42,429 bases of DNA from Treponema sp. (GTDB lineage: Bacteria; Spirochaetota; Spirochaetia; Treponematales; Treponemataceae): positions 1-42,429 of the forward strand of contig JAGCUI010000018.1 of the NCBI GenBank assembly GCA_017962965.1, read 5' to 3'. Every line of letters begins with the position of its first letter. Positions within the stretch are counted from its first letter, which is position 1. Positions 1 to 6,163 of this stretch are shown piece after piece. Made by a program: the position numbers and the translations under genes. The notes beneath the pieces were generated by a model. The model searched no databases, had not been told where the DNA came from, and worked only from the letters and a program-made list of their open reading frames with translations.

Positions 1-1
1 A

Positions 2-94
2 AGAATTCATCAGGGCTTGGATTACAAAACTCCTGACGAAGTATACAAAGAAGGAAGTTTTCCTTCTGCTATCATCAAAAAGATGGCTGCATAA
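2..94 (+). CDS. IS3-family transposase, C-terminal tail (partial)
   Basis: The window opens inside this reading frame, so only the last 30 residues are visible. They include RIHQGLDYKTPDEVY, the arginine/histidine-glutamine-glycine-leucine and TP-x-E-V-Y pattern found at the end of IS3-family OrfB integrases (rve superfamily), just after the catalytic DDE core. The stop is TAA at 92. The right end of the element should lie within the next few tens of bases; CAGAC-AAACT-GTCTG at about 109-123 is a candidate terminal structure, but the exact end cannot be fixed without the left end. The neighbouring gene lacks its N-terminus, which fits truncation at the insertion. Confidence 0.75.
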   Translation, partial: RIHQGLDYKTPDEVYKEGSFPSAIIKKMAA

Positions 95-120
95 AATTCG
101 TTATTTTTCAGACAAACTGT

Positions 121-489
121 CTGGACAAAGGGCTTAGCTTAGAAAAAGCTTGCGAAAAGGAAAAATTAAAGGAACTTCCTTATGGGAAAAGTGTATGTCA
201 TAAACAGGGATTTTCTCCAGATTATGATACATCTAAAAATCGAAAGTTTGTATCTTTAGATGGTAAACAGGAATATGTTTTTAATGAAAATGGAGCTTTG
301 GTTACAGATCCTGTTAATAAAGGGACATATAACTATTGTTCTCCAGATAATCTTCTTGGACATGCTACGCAGGATTTAATTCCTTGGATAAAATGGGGTA
401 CAGGTCCTGATGATCCAACTTCTAAAATCGATCGTTTATTGGTAACAATAACCTTTGGAAAAGTAAAATATACAGGCAATCTATATTAA
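121..489 (+). pseudogene. Headless polymorphic-toxin-like C-terminal fragment
   Basis: The frame is open from 37 to the TAA at 487-489, but the only candidate start is a TTG at 298 in mid-domain, so I read it as the 3' part of a larger gene cut by the upstream IS element. The C-terminus contains VTDPVNKGTYNY and, further on, LIPWIKWGTGPDDPTSK. This recalls C-terminal domains of secreted RHS/polymorphic toxins (a TDPVN-GTYNY stretch followed by a D-P-W-GNSPDDPT stretch); that resemblance is from memory and should be treated as tentative. The next gene starts one base after the stop, as an immunity gene would. The likely state is an inactive toxin remnant. Confidence 0.4.
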
Positions 490-490
490 T

Positions 491-1072
491 ATGAAAAAAA
501 GAACACTAATAATTTTAATAGCCGTTATTTTATTGTTACCTTTTTTTGTTTTAATTTTATTGGGGTGGGAACCACGTTTAAGTTGTACAAAAATTTATTC
601 AACAAATTATGACAATATGGATACCTTCTATGGAGACAATTATGAAAAGAGTCTCTTATTGCAAAAAGAACATAGTTGGGATGATATTGTAATTGAGGTT
701 ATTACAGGATCCAAAAAAGATAACCTCTATCAGACATATTTTCCAACTGGCATAGCTTTTAATTTTATAACAAGGAAAGAGCATGAAGAAGGAGAGTTTT
801 CAATAAACAGAATAGAACTTAGAGACGCAAATAATAATTTACTTGATTTACATACAGAAGAATCTCTTCCGTTAGAAATTAAGTTTTATAAGTTTAGTGA
901 TATATATATGGGTGGAATAGTAACAAAAGATTTATATTATTTTAATGAAACTCCTGGGAAAAATTATAAAGTACTTTTAGAAATTCAGAATAATTTTACA
1001 AAAGAAAAACGAATTTTTGATATGGAACTTCAGTTATTTTTAAAATATTATTTTGGTTCCTGGAAATATTGA
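491..1072 (+). CDS. Membrane-anchored hypothetical protein, possible immunity protein
   Basis: The product has 193 residues. Residues 4 to 25 form one hydrophobic segment after MKKR, giving an N-terminal membrane anchor or uncleaved signal; a Cys at about 32 is not in a good lipobox. The rest looks soluble, with alternating beta strands and many Asn, Glu and Tyr residues. I do not recognise a family. The ATG follows the stop of the toxin-like fragment by one base and has no clear ribosome site of its own, suggesting translational coupling. The last 26 codons lie inside a 124-bp repeat found again at 4519-4642, where the same DNA is read in another frame. An immunity role is inferred from position only. 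Confidence 0.6.
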   Translation: MKKRTLIILIAVILLLPFFVLILLGWEPRLSCTKIYSTNYDNMDTFYGDNYEKSLLLQKEHSWDDIVIEVITGSKKDNLYQTYFPTGIAFNFITRKEHEEGEFSINRIELRDANNNLLDLHTEESLPLEIKFYKFSDIYMGGIVTKDLYYFNETPGKNYKVLLEIQNNFTKEKRIFDMELQLFLKYYFGSWKY

Positions 1073-1116
1073 TTAAAACTCATCATCCTTGCATTCTGAA
1101 AAAACTGTTTTATAAT
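993..1116 (+). repeat. 124-bp direct repeat, copy 1 (gene end plus promoter)
   Basis: Identical to 4519-4642 apart from one base (A at 1104, T at 4630). It covers the last 26 codons of the upstream gene, its stop, and a complete sigma70-type promoter, and ends exactly at the -10 hexamer. Similarity stops abruptly on both sides, so the copies arose by recombination or duplication in this island. Confidence 0.9.
1089..1116 (+). promoter_or_regulatory. Sigma70-type promoter for the LRR protein gene
   Basis: TTGCAT at 1089-1094, a 16-bp spacer, then a perfect TATAAT at 1111-1116. A GAGG ribosome site follows at 1125-1128, five bases before the ATG at 1134. The same promoter recurs in the second repeat copy at 4615-4642. 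Confidence 0.75.
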
Positions 1117-1133
1117 GATTTAACGAGGTTTGT

Positions 1134-2066
1134 ATGAAGAAGATTTTTTTTATTATTTTTTCAATAGTCCTTTCAATGGGCCTTTTTGCAAAGGATTATA
1201 CTTCCGAATTAAAGAGAATTACATCAAATACAAAAAATTATCACAGTGGTGATTACTGGTTTACATTTGATTCTGAAGGGACAGGAGCGCAGATTCTGGC
1301 TTATACTGGTAGTGCAAAAAAAGTAGAAATTCCATCAGAAATTGAAGAGCTCCCTGTGACTCAGATTTCAAGCTGGTATTCTGATAAAGCAGAAGAAATA
1401 AGGATCCCGTCAAAAGTTTATATTATAATGGAGCATGCTTTTGAGGAATGTAATCTGTCTAAAGTTACTTATGAAGAAGGAAGCCAGCTTGGTATTGTCG
1501 AAGGCTATGCTTTCGCAAAAAATAATCTTACAGAGATCAATTTACCTGATAAATTTATGATTATCTCTGAAAAAGCCTTTTGTGGTAATCCTATAAAAAC
1601 GTTATTCATAAGAAAAAACTGGTATTTTTATACTAATTATTACAATGGAAAATCAGAGTTGACTGAGCTTGAAACAGTTGAATATGAAGATGGATGTACG
1701 AGAGTAGAAAACGAAATCTTTGCCGATTGTAAAAAGCTCAAAAAGGTTATCCTTCCAAATTCTATAGTTATGATTGGAGGTTCAGCTTTTAATAATTGTA
1801 TATCGCTTACTGATTTTAATTTCCCTAAATCGCTCAAATATATTGGTCCTTCAACTTTTGCTGGTTGTATAGCCTTATCTTCGATTACTATTCCCGATGA
1901 TATAGTTTTGGATTATACGAATGATTATGCTTCTTATTTTGATGAAGTAACTGATTATAGATGGCATTTTGATTTAGTTTCCTACTCACAATTTAAAGGA
2001 TGTCCAATAGATTTTAAAACTGCCAAAAAGTTACGTGCTCTAGGTTTTAAAGAGGATGCTTTTTAA
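1134..2066 (+). CDS. BspA-like leucine-rich-repeat surface protein
   Basis: 310 residues. MKKIFFIIFSIVLSMGLFAK is a Sec signal peptide, probably cut after FAK or slightly later. From about residue 65 to 265 the protein carries LRR_5 (BspA/TpLRR type) repeats such as IFADCKKLKKVILPNSI and AFNNCISLTDFNFPKSL, each with the F-x-x-C-x-x-L-x-x-(I/V)-x-(I/L)-P core. Family members in treponemes and other oral and gut bacteria are exported proteins implicated in adhesion. It has its own strong promoter inside the 124-bp repeat. Among the intact-looking genes of the island it is the only one with a clearly known fold. Confidence 0.85.
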   Translation: MKKIFFIIFSIVLSMGLFAKDYTSELKRITSNTKNYHSGDYWFTFDSEGTGAQILAYTGSAKKVEIPSEIEELPVTQISSWYSDKAEEIRIPSKVYIIMEHAFEECNLSKVTYEEGSQLGIVEGYAFAKNNLTEINLPDKFMIISEKAFCGNPIKTLFIRKNWYFYTNYYNGKSELTELETVEYEDGCTRVENEIFADCKKLKKVILPNSIVMIGGSAFNNCISLTDFNFPKSLKYIGPSTFAGCIALSSITIPDDIVLDYTNDYASYFDEVTDYRWHFDLVSYSQFKGCPIDFKTAKKLRALGFKEDAF

Positions 2067-2086
2067 GCAGCACATATTCTCAATAA

Positions 2087-2188
2087 TGTCATACAAGAAT
2101 TTGTTCTTTTTTTTATTATAAATCTGAATATGGGCGTATTAAAATACTTCCAGATAGATGCCCACATTGCGGTTGTGATTGGAAATAA
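2087..2188 (+). pseudogene. Zinc-ribbon protein remnant (C-terminal end only)
   Basis: Downstream of a stop at 2084-2086 the frame is open for 33 codons, without any start codon, and ends with RCPHCGCDWK and TAA. CPHCGC is a zinc-knuckle half. The next gene ends with a similar ribbon (CSCCGLDFDSV), so this looks like the tail of a deleted relative. It is translated only if fused to something upstream. Confidence 0.5.
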
Positions 2189-2200
2189 AAAAAGTAGAAA

Positions 2201-2506
2201 ATGAAATTACGCCAGCGTTTAGGAATAAGTTTACGGATATATTTTACTTTAGCGCGATATAGTGTTTTTCTTGATGTCTTTTTATTTATGTTCTTAAGTA
2301 ATCTTAGTGTTTCAGAAAATCTTTGTTTTATAATTGTTTTTGGTATTTTGCTTTTGTGGTTTATCTGGTGTTACTCTTTTAAATGCCCGGAATGCAACAC
2401 AAGATTTTGTAGCTTCTATAATTATTTTTCAAAATACAAAACTCAAAATGTTTTTAGTACCCCTAAAAAATGCTCTTGTTGTGGCTTAGATTTTGATTCA
2501 GTGTAA
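2201..2506 (+). CDS. Small membrane protein with C-terminal zinc ribbon
   Basis: 101 residues. Two hydrophobic segments at about residues 15-35 and 40-60 are followed by CPEC at about 66-69 and CSCC at about 92-95, the four-cysteine spacing of a zinc ribbon. No family is recognised. The ribosome site is weak (AGTAGAAA before the ATG). The C-terminal ribbon resembles the broken fragment immediately upstream, suggesting two members of one family placed in tandem. Confidence 0.55.
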   Translation: MKLRQRLGISLRIYFTLARYSVFLDVFLFMFLSNLSVSENLCFIIVFGILLLWFIWCYSFKCPECNTRFCSFYNYFSKYKTQNVFSTPKKCSCCGLDFDSV

Positions 2507-2528
2507 AAATCATTGGGAGTAAAAATCT

Positions 2529-2576
2529 TTGATATTCAACGAATGCGATGTATACTTTTTCTAGAGGGATTTAGAT
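2529..2576 (+). promoter_or_regulatory. Promoter and ribosome-site cassette, copy 1
   Basis: TTGATA at 2529-2534, a 16-bp spacer and TATACT at 2551-2556, followed by the GAGGG ribosome site. The stretch 2546-2576 (31 bases, -10 through ribosome site) is identical to 4117-4147. Here it sits directly against an ATG with good spacing, so this copy looks functional. Confidence 0.65.
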
Positions 2577-2577
2577 T

Positions 2578-2763
2578 ATGAAAATTCATCCAAAATTAGC
2601 TGTGGGAATAACTGCAATTCTTTATTCATTAATAGGGGATTTAATAATAGGAAATATTTTTGATATAAATGTATTTGATTATCCCGTTTTTTATATAACT
2701 GGCTTAATAATTTGCATATTAGTTTCATGTTTTTCTTCAAAGCGATATGACGGGGTTGAATGA
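2578..2763 (+). CDS. Very small two-helix membrane protein
   Basis: 61 residues with hydrophobic helices at about 8-28 and 35-53 and a charged tail (SSKRYDGVE). The AGAGGG ribosome site lies about ten bases before the ATG, within the promoter cassette. No family recognised. Small membrane proteins like this are common as immunity or accessory genes in toxin islands, but nothing in the sequence proves that. Confidence 0.5.
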   Translation: MKIHPKLAVGITAILYSLIGDLIIGNIFDINVFDYPVFYITGLIICILVSCFSSKRYDGVE

Positions 2764-2873
2764 ATGTAGTTCAAGCTCTGGATTTTTTCAAAGGATTAAA
2801 TCTATTAAGATACATCTAAGATTGGTATGTAGAAATGAAAAGGATATTGGATTTAAAAAGTAAGGAGTTAAAC

Positions 2874-3555
2874 ATGTTTGATATTACGATAAAAAAAAAG
2901 TCTGAGTTTTTTATTGTTTTCTTTTTTTGTTCTTTTATCCTGCTCATCTAAGGAAATAAAAACACCTTTTTTTACTATGGAGCTGAATGACAAAATAGAT
3001 ATTAGTGATGAAAAATTTTATTTATATATAAATTATGAAAATGATGATGAATTATTAATTTCTGGTTCTTATATTGTTAGTTATGCAAATGAAAAAATAT
3101 GGATGCAAATAATTATTAAGCTGGATAAAGAAAATAATGAGTATTTAAAACAGTTAATTCAATCCAGAAAAGTAATTCTTCAGTCTGTTTCAATTGGGCC
3201 TCAACTATCAAAACCTTTTAAAATTTATGAATCTAAAGAGATTGATATAACTGAGTGTATTTGTGATGTAGGAAATGGCTGGTGTTCAGATAAGTTTGAT
3301 TTTTATGTTAATACGAAAAATTCTACTAAAGGTATTATCTTTTTGAATATTTCTTTTGGAAATATTTATTCAACTTATATAGAAAAAGATGGATATATTT
3401 CACCATGGAATAAAGAAAAGATTAAGGAATATAAAGATCAGAGCAACCCTGGAATTCAATTTTATTACATGATGGAAGAATCAATTAAAACCATAAAATT
3501 AAATAAGGTTCAAAAGAAAAATCTTGAGGCAGTTGAATTTAATGAAGTTGAGTAA
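2874..3555 (+). pseudogene. Lipoprotein split by an A9 tract (frameshift or contingency locus)
   Basis: A strong ribosome site (AAGGAG) sits six bases before the ATG at 2874. Read from there, the frame ends at a TAA 75 bases later. The rest is encoded one frame over, from 2893 to the TAA at 3553-3555. The A9 run at 2891-2899 is where they part: with A8 the product would begin MFDITIKKSLSFLLFSFFVL followed by LSC, a textbook lipoprotein signal with Cys as acylation site. The mature part (about 200 residues) has no known domain. An in-frame TTG at 2914 could start a short version lacking a proper signal peptide. It may be a phase-variable gene, a pseudogene or a sequencing slip. Confidence 0.7.
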
Positions 3556-3670
3556 TAAAGATTAGATTTTTCAATAGGAATGAAAAGAATGAATATTGCA
3601 ATAATTATTTTGAGTATTAAAATTATGATAAATTTAGAAAATGTGATATACTATTGGTCGGAGGTTAGGT

Positions 3671-3877
3671 ATGTCTGATGCACTTGCACAAGTAGAGGAA
3701 CAAGTTCAAACTTTCTCTTTAGCAGAACAAATACAGTTGCTGAATTTTATAGCAATCAATATAAACAGAAAAACTTCCATTTTAAATAAAGAATATTCTG
3801 AAGAGGACTCATTAAAACAAATAAGAGAAGCTGGTTTAGCCACTGTATGGGAGAGTTTAAAAAATGACACGTGGTGA
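3671..3877 (+). CDS. Antitoxin of a MazF-type toxin-antitoxin pair
   Basis: 68 residues, acidic and helical, with FSLAEQIQLLNFIAININRK in the middle, a pattern seen in small antitoxins paired with MazF/PemK toxins. The ribosome site CGGAGG is seven bases before the ATG, and an extended -10 (TGA then TATACT) lies at 3644-3652. The last 14 bases overlap the start of the mazF-like frame, the usual coupled arrangement. The partner is dead (next entry), so this is an intact antitoxin without its own toxin. The family is assigned from the partner and layout rather than a strong motif. Confidence 0.65.
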   Translation: MSDALAQVEEQVQTFSLAEQIQLLNFIAININRKTSILNKEYSEEDSLKQIREAGLATVWESLKNDTW

Positions 3878-4089
3878 TGTTTATATGATTGATTTTGGTA
3901 TTCCTTATGGTAGTGAACCGGGAAGACATCGACCTGTTGTAATAGTGCAATCTGATAAAAGATTCTGTAGCTTTAACTCATCAAGTTATCACTGTAGATA
4001 AAATTAGATTTGAGAATAAACTTGTAAAACTTTCTAAAGAAATTTTAAAGAAAATAGAAAATGAACTTGATTATGTAATAAAAGATTAG
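3864..4089 (+). pseudogene. mazF: mazF/pemK toxin with internal deletion and frameshift
   Basis: The first 31 codons encode MTRGDVYMIDFG followed by GSEPGRHRPVVIVQSD, the conserved start of MazF/PemK mRNA interferases with the RG-D and G-x-x-x-x-RP motifs. After SD the DNA jumps to the C-terminal segment DSVALTHQVITVDKIRF, read in the next frame down to TAG at 4087-4089. In intact homologues these segments are separated by roughly 30 residues. A deletion of that stretch plus a frame change leaves a 45-residue ORF ending at 4001. The toxin should be inactive. Confidence 0.8.
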
Positions 4090-4116
4090 AATTAATTAGA
4101 ATTCTATTTCGTAAAA

Positions 4117-4147
4117 CGATGTATACTTTTTCTAGAGGGATTTAGAT
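4117..4147 (+). repeat. Promoter cassette repeat, copy 2
   Basis: 31 bases identical to 2546-2576, including TATACT (4122-4127) and the GAGGG ribosome site. The upstream -35 region is not shared. Here the ribosome site is about 16 bases from the next ATG (4157), too far for good initiation, so the original downstream gene was probably replaced. Confidence 0.8.
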
Positions 4148-4156
4148 AAAGTAATT

Positions 4157-4546
4157 ATGAACAAAAAGCGTTTGTATTTGTTTTTCCGATTTATCTGTAT
4201 TTTAGTCACTTATCTGATAGTCCTTGCCGTAATTAATTTTGAGGGACTCGCTCTATTACATCAAAGTGTTTTTATTCCATTACTATCTGTGTATTTGATT
4301 TTTACAATAATTTGTTTTATGACAGACGAAAAAAAATCAGAAAAAATTAAATTGATTATAGATATTGTTTTCTGCAGCCTGTTCTTTCTGGAAACAATTG
4401 TGATAGTGTTTTTAATGTTTCATGCACCTGGGGAAGCAGGTTTTGGGTATATTATTATATTTCAATACCTTCCTATATTTATTTTCTTCTTGTTCTGGCT
4501 TGTACAAGATATAATTAGATTTTACAAAAGAAAAACGAATTTTTGA
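4157..4546 (+). CDS. Four-helix membrane protein with a recombinant 3' end
   Basis: 129 residues with hydrophobic segments at about 8-28, 35-55, 66-87 and 96-116. No family recognised. The last codons (FYKRKTNF) are read from the 124-bp repeat in a frame different from the one used at 993-1072, so the natural C-terminus was lost when the repeat was joined and translation runs a few codons into foreign sequence. Ribosome site spacing is poor. Possibly a decaying immunity-type gene. Confidence 0.5.
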   Translation: MNKKRLYLFFRFICILVTYLIVLAVINFEGLALLHQSVFIPLLSVYLIFTIICFMTDEKKSEKIKLIIDIVFCSLFFLETIVIVFLMFHAPGEAGFGYIIIFQYLPIFIFFLFWLVQDIIRFYKRKTNF

Positions 4547-4642
4547 TATGGAACTTCAGTTATTTTTAAAATATTATTTTGGTTCCTGGAAATATTGATT
4601 AAAACTCATCATCCTTGCATTCTGAAAAATCTGTTTTATAAT
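4519..4642 (+). repeat. 124-bp direct repeat, copy 2 (gene-end debris plus promoter)
   Basis: Matches 993-1116 with one substitution. It holds the dead tail of a relative of the 491-1072 gene and a working-looking promoter: TTGCAT at 4615-4620, 16 bp, TATAAT at 4637-4642. A GGAGG ribosome site and the ATG at 4681 follow. Confidence 0.9.
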
Positions 4643-4680
4643 TTATTTAGTAAAAGAGGATTAATCGGAGGAAGCTTAAA

Positions 4681-5070
4681 ATGAATAGATTTGTAATAAT
4701 CCGTATATCGCTTGTTTTTGCAATATTAAGTATTGGCAGTCTGTTTTATTTGCCAGATACAGGAGGTGATGCCGTTAAATATGCTGATACAAAAAATGGA
4801 CCGAAATTCCGAACATTTGAACATGAAGAACATGAAGTGACTGAATATGAGGAAGGCCAGTATTATTTAGTTGATGAAGAAGGTAATATTTCTAAAACAG
4901 ATGCCCAGACCTGGAAAAAAAATTGGAGGGTGCAGATTTATGCCTTTGTTATAAAACTTATCTTTTTAGTGAGTTGTTTATTGTTTTTTGGATTAGGCTG
5001 GGTTTACCCCATGTTCAAAACTGCTGTTACAAAAAAGAATTATTTATTTCCAGGAAAAATCGGGGGATGA
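4681..5070 (+). CDS. Two-helix membrane protein, first of a tandem pair
   Basis: 129 residues: helix at about 5-24, an acidic extracytoplasmic loop with GDAVKYADTKNGPKF and HEVTEYEEGQYYLVDEEG, then a second helix at about 88-108. The ribosome site GGAGG lies before the ATG, and the promoter is in the 124-bp repeat. The stop (TGA 5068-5070) overlaps the start of a second, related gene by four bases (ATGA). The two proteins share the DAVKY, NGPKF and ATWKK-like segments. Function unknown; the tandem paralogues fit an immunity-gene array. Confidence 0.65.
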   Translation: MNRFVIIRISLVFAILSIGSLFYLPDTGGDAVKYADTKNGPKFRTFEHEEHEVTEYEEGQYYLVDEEGNISKTDAQTWKKNWRVQIYAFVIKLIFLVSCLLFFGLGWVYPMFKTAVTKKNYLFPGKIGG

Positions 5071-5443
5071 TGGAAATGAAAAGAATGCAGGTTGTAAATG
5101 TTTCTTTTGTAATTCTTGTAATCAGTTTTTTTGGATTGATTTTTTTCCTAAAGCTCCAGACGGTGATGCTGTAAAATATGTCATTACCGAGAATGGCCCT
5201 AAGTTTAAGAGCTTTGGAAATGAAGAATATGAAGTTGAAGAATATAAAGAAAATCATTTTTACCTGGTAAACAGCGACAAACAAATCATAGAAACAACAC
5301 AGGCAACCTGGAAAAAAAGACGGACGATGAGCATCATTAAACTTGTCATAAAAATCCTGAATGTACTCAGTAGCCTTACCTTTTTTGTCCTGGCCCTGTT
5401 TTACCCCGTTTTCAAAACCGTTTTAGCTAAAAGAGATGAATAG
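5067..5443 (+). pseudogene. Tandem paralogue of the preceding membrane protein, split at a T7 run
   Basis: Starts at ATG 5067, coupled to the upstream stop. The first frame ends at a TAA at about 5174. The true continuation lies one frame over and runs PKAPDGDAVKYVITENGPKF through TQATWKK and a second membrane helix to TAG at 5441-5443. The break falls in TTTTTTT at 5140-5146: one extra T would restore a 126-residue protein homologous along its length to the 4681-5070 product. It may be phase variable, a pseudogene or a read error. Confidence 0.75.
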
Positions 5444-5473
5444 GTAAAGAAAATATCAGAGAGGAAGTAAAAA

Positions 5474-5767
5474 ATAGTAGAAGACAGTCCTGCCAGACAT
5501 AAAAAAATACCTGTCACTAGAGCAGAAATAAAAAAGTTACTTAAGATACTCAAAGAATGTGAGTTTTATGACAGGAAATCGAGCCTTGATGTTTCGGTAC
5601 TTGATGCAAATAAATATGTTTGTGAAGTAAACATCAATGGAGAATATAAGGTTGTCATGCGTTATGATTATCCTTCTGATGATCCTTTTATGGTTCAAAT
5701 CCAGCAGTTCCTTGTTAAAAAAACCGGTGGCGCTCCGAATCAGGGTAAAAGAGCCTGGAGGTTTTAA
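5474..5767 (+). pseudogene. 97-codon ORF lacking a normal start codon
   Basis: The frame opens only nine bases before an ATA at 5474 that sits eight bases after a good AGAGGA ribosome site, exactly where ATG would be expected; no ATG, GTG or TTG occurs before mid-gene. The protein has a helical start (RAEIKKLLKILKE) then a beta-rich domain (DVSVLDANKYVCEVNINGEY and MRYDYPSDDPFMVQIQQF). Family not recognised. Either the start codon mutated from ATG to ATA or it uses a rare start. Confidence 0.45.
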
Positions 5768-5797
5768 AAAAAATAAACTTTTTATTTTGATGACTGA

Positions 5798-6097
5798 TTA
5801 ATCAAACCTTTTGTCGAACGAAAAGCTGTGGACCTCGGCGACGAAGATTTTGTGAAAGTCGGGGTGGAGGGGATTTATAATCAGATTGAATTCGTGTTCG
5901 TATTCATAGGGCAGAACAGCTGACTGGACTTTGAGCATGAGTGATTTTTTTTCTTTGAGCCATCTGGTTCCGTATTCAACTTCGGAAATATTTTTGTTAA
6001 GTTTAAGAACTTTAAGAGAAAGCATACGGTCGGGTACGTAGATTTTTGCATAGGTCATGTCGTCATTTGTTGTATTGCCATTTGGCATATAGGTCAA
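5798..6097 (-). pseudogene. RES-domain toxin, N-terminally truncated
   Basis: The 99 residues end with YGTRWLKEKKSLMLKVQSAV, then NPLHPDF and SFSFDKRF, matching the C-terminal half of RES-domain proteins (G-D-x-W-L, S-x-x-L-x-V-P-S-A-V, NP-x-HPDF, F-x-FD-x-R-L). RES toxins are NAD+-degrading partners of Xre-type antitoxins, and their substrate-contacting Arg, Tyr and Glu lie mostly in the N-terminal half, absent here. The frame continues open to the M20 peptidase gene without a good start. No Xre antitoxin gene is visible. Likely a toxin remnant at the edge of the island. Confidence 0.65.
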
Positions 6098-6163
6098 GTT
6101 GATTGTTTTATTATTCTGTTTTGTGATAAAATGATTTACGAAAAAAACTTAACAGGAAAAAAT

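Noticed and set aside
1..5800. Integron cassette array (small ORFs with repeated flanks; T. denticola has an integron).
   Set aside because: The repeats are promoter-containing and not attC-like (no paired RYYYAAC/GTTRRRY hairpins), and no integron integrase is present.
6131..6163. Upstream ATG as the start of the M20 peptidase.
   Set aside because: It overlaps a likely -10 element and has no ribosome site, while ATG 6164 has one.
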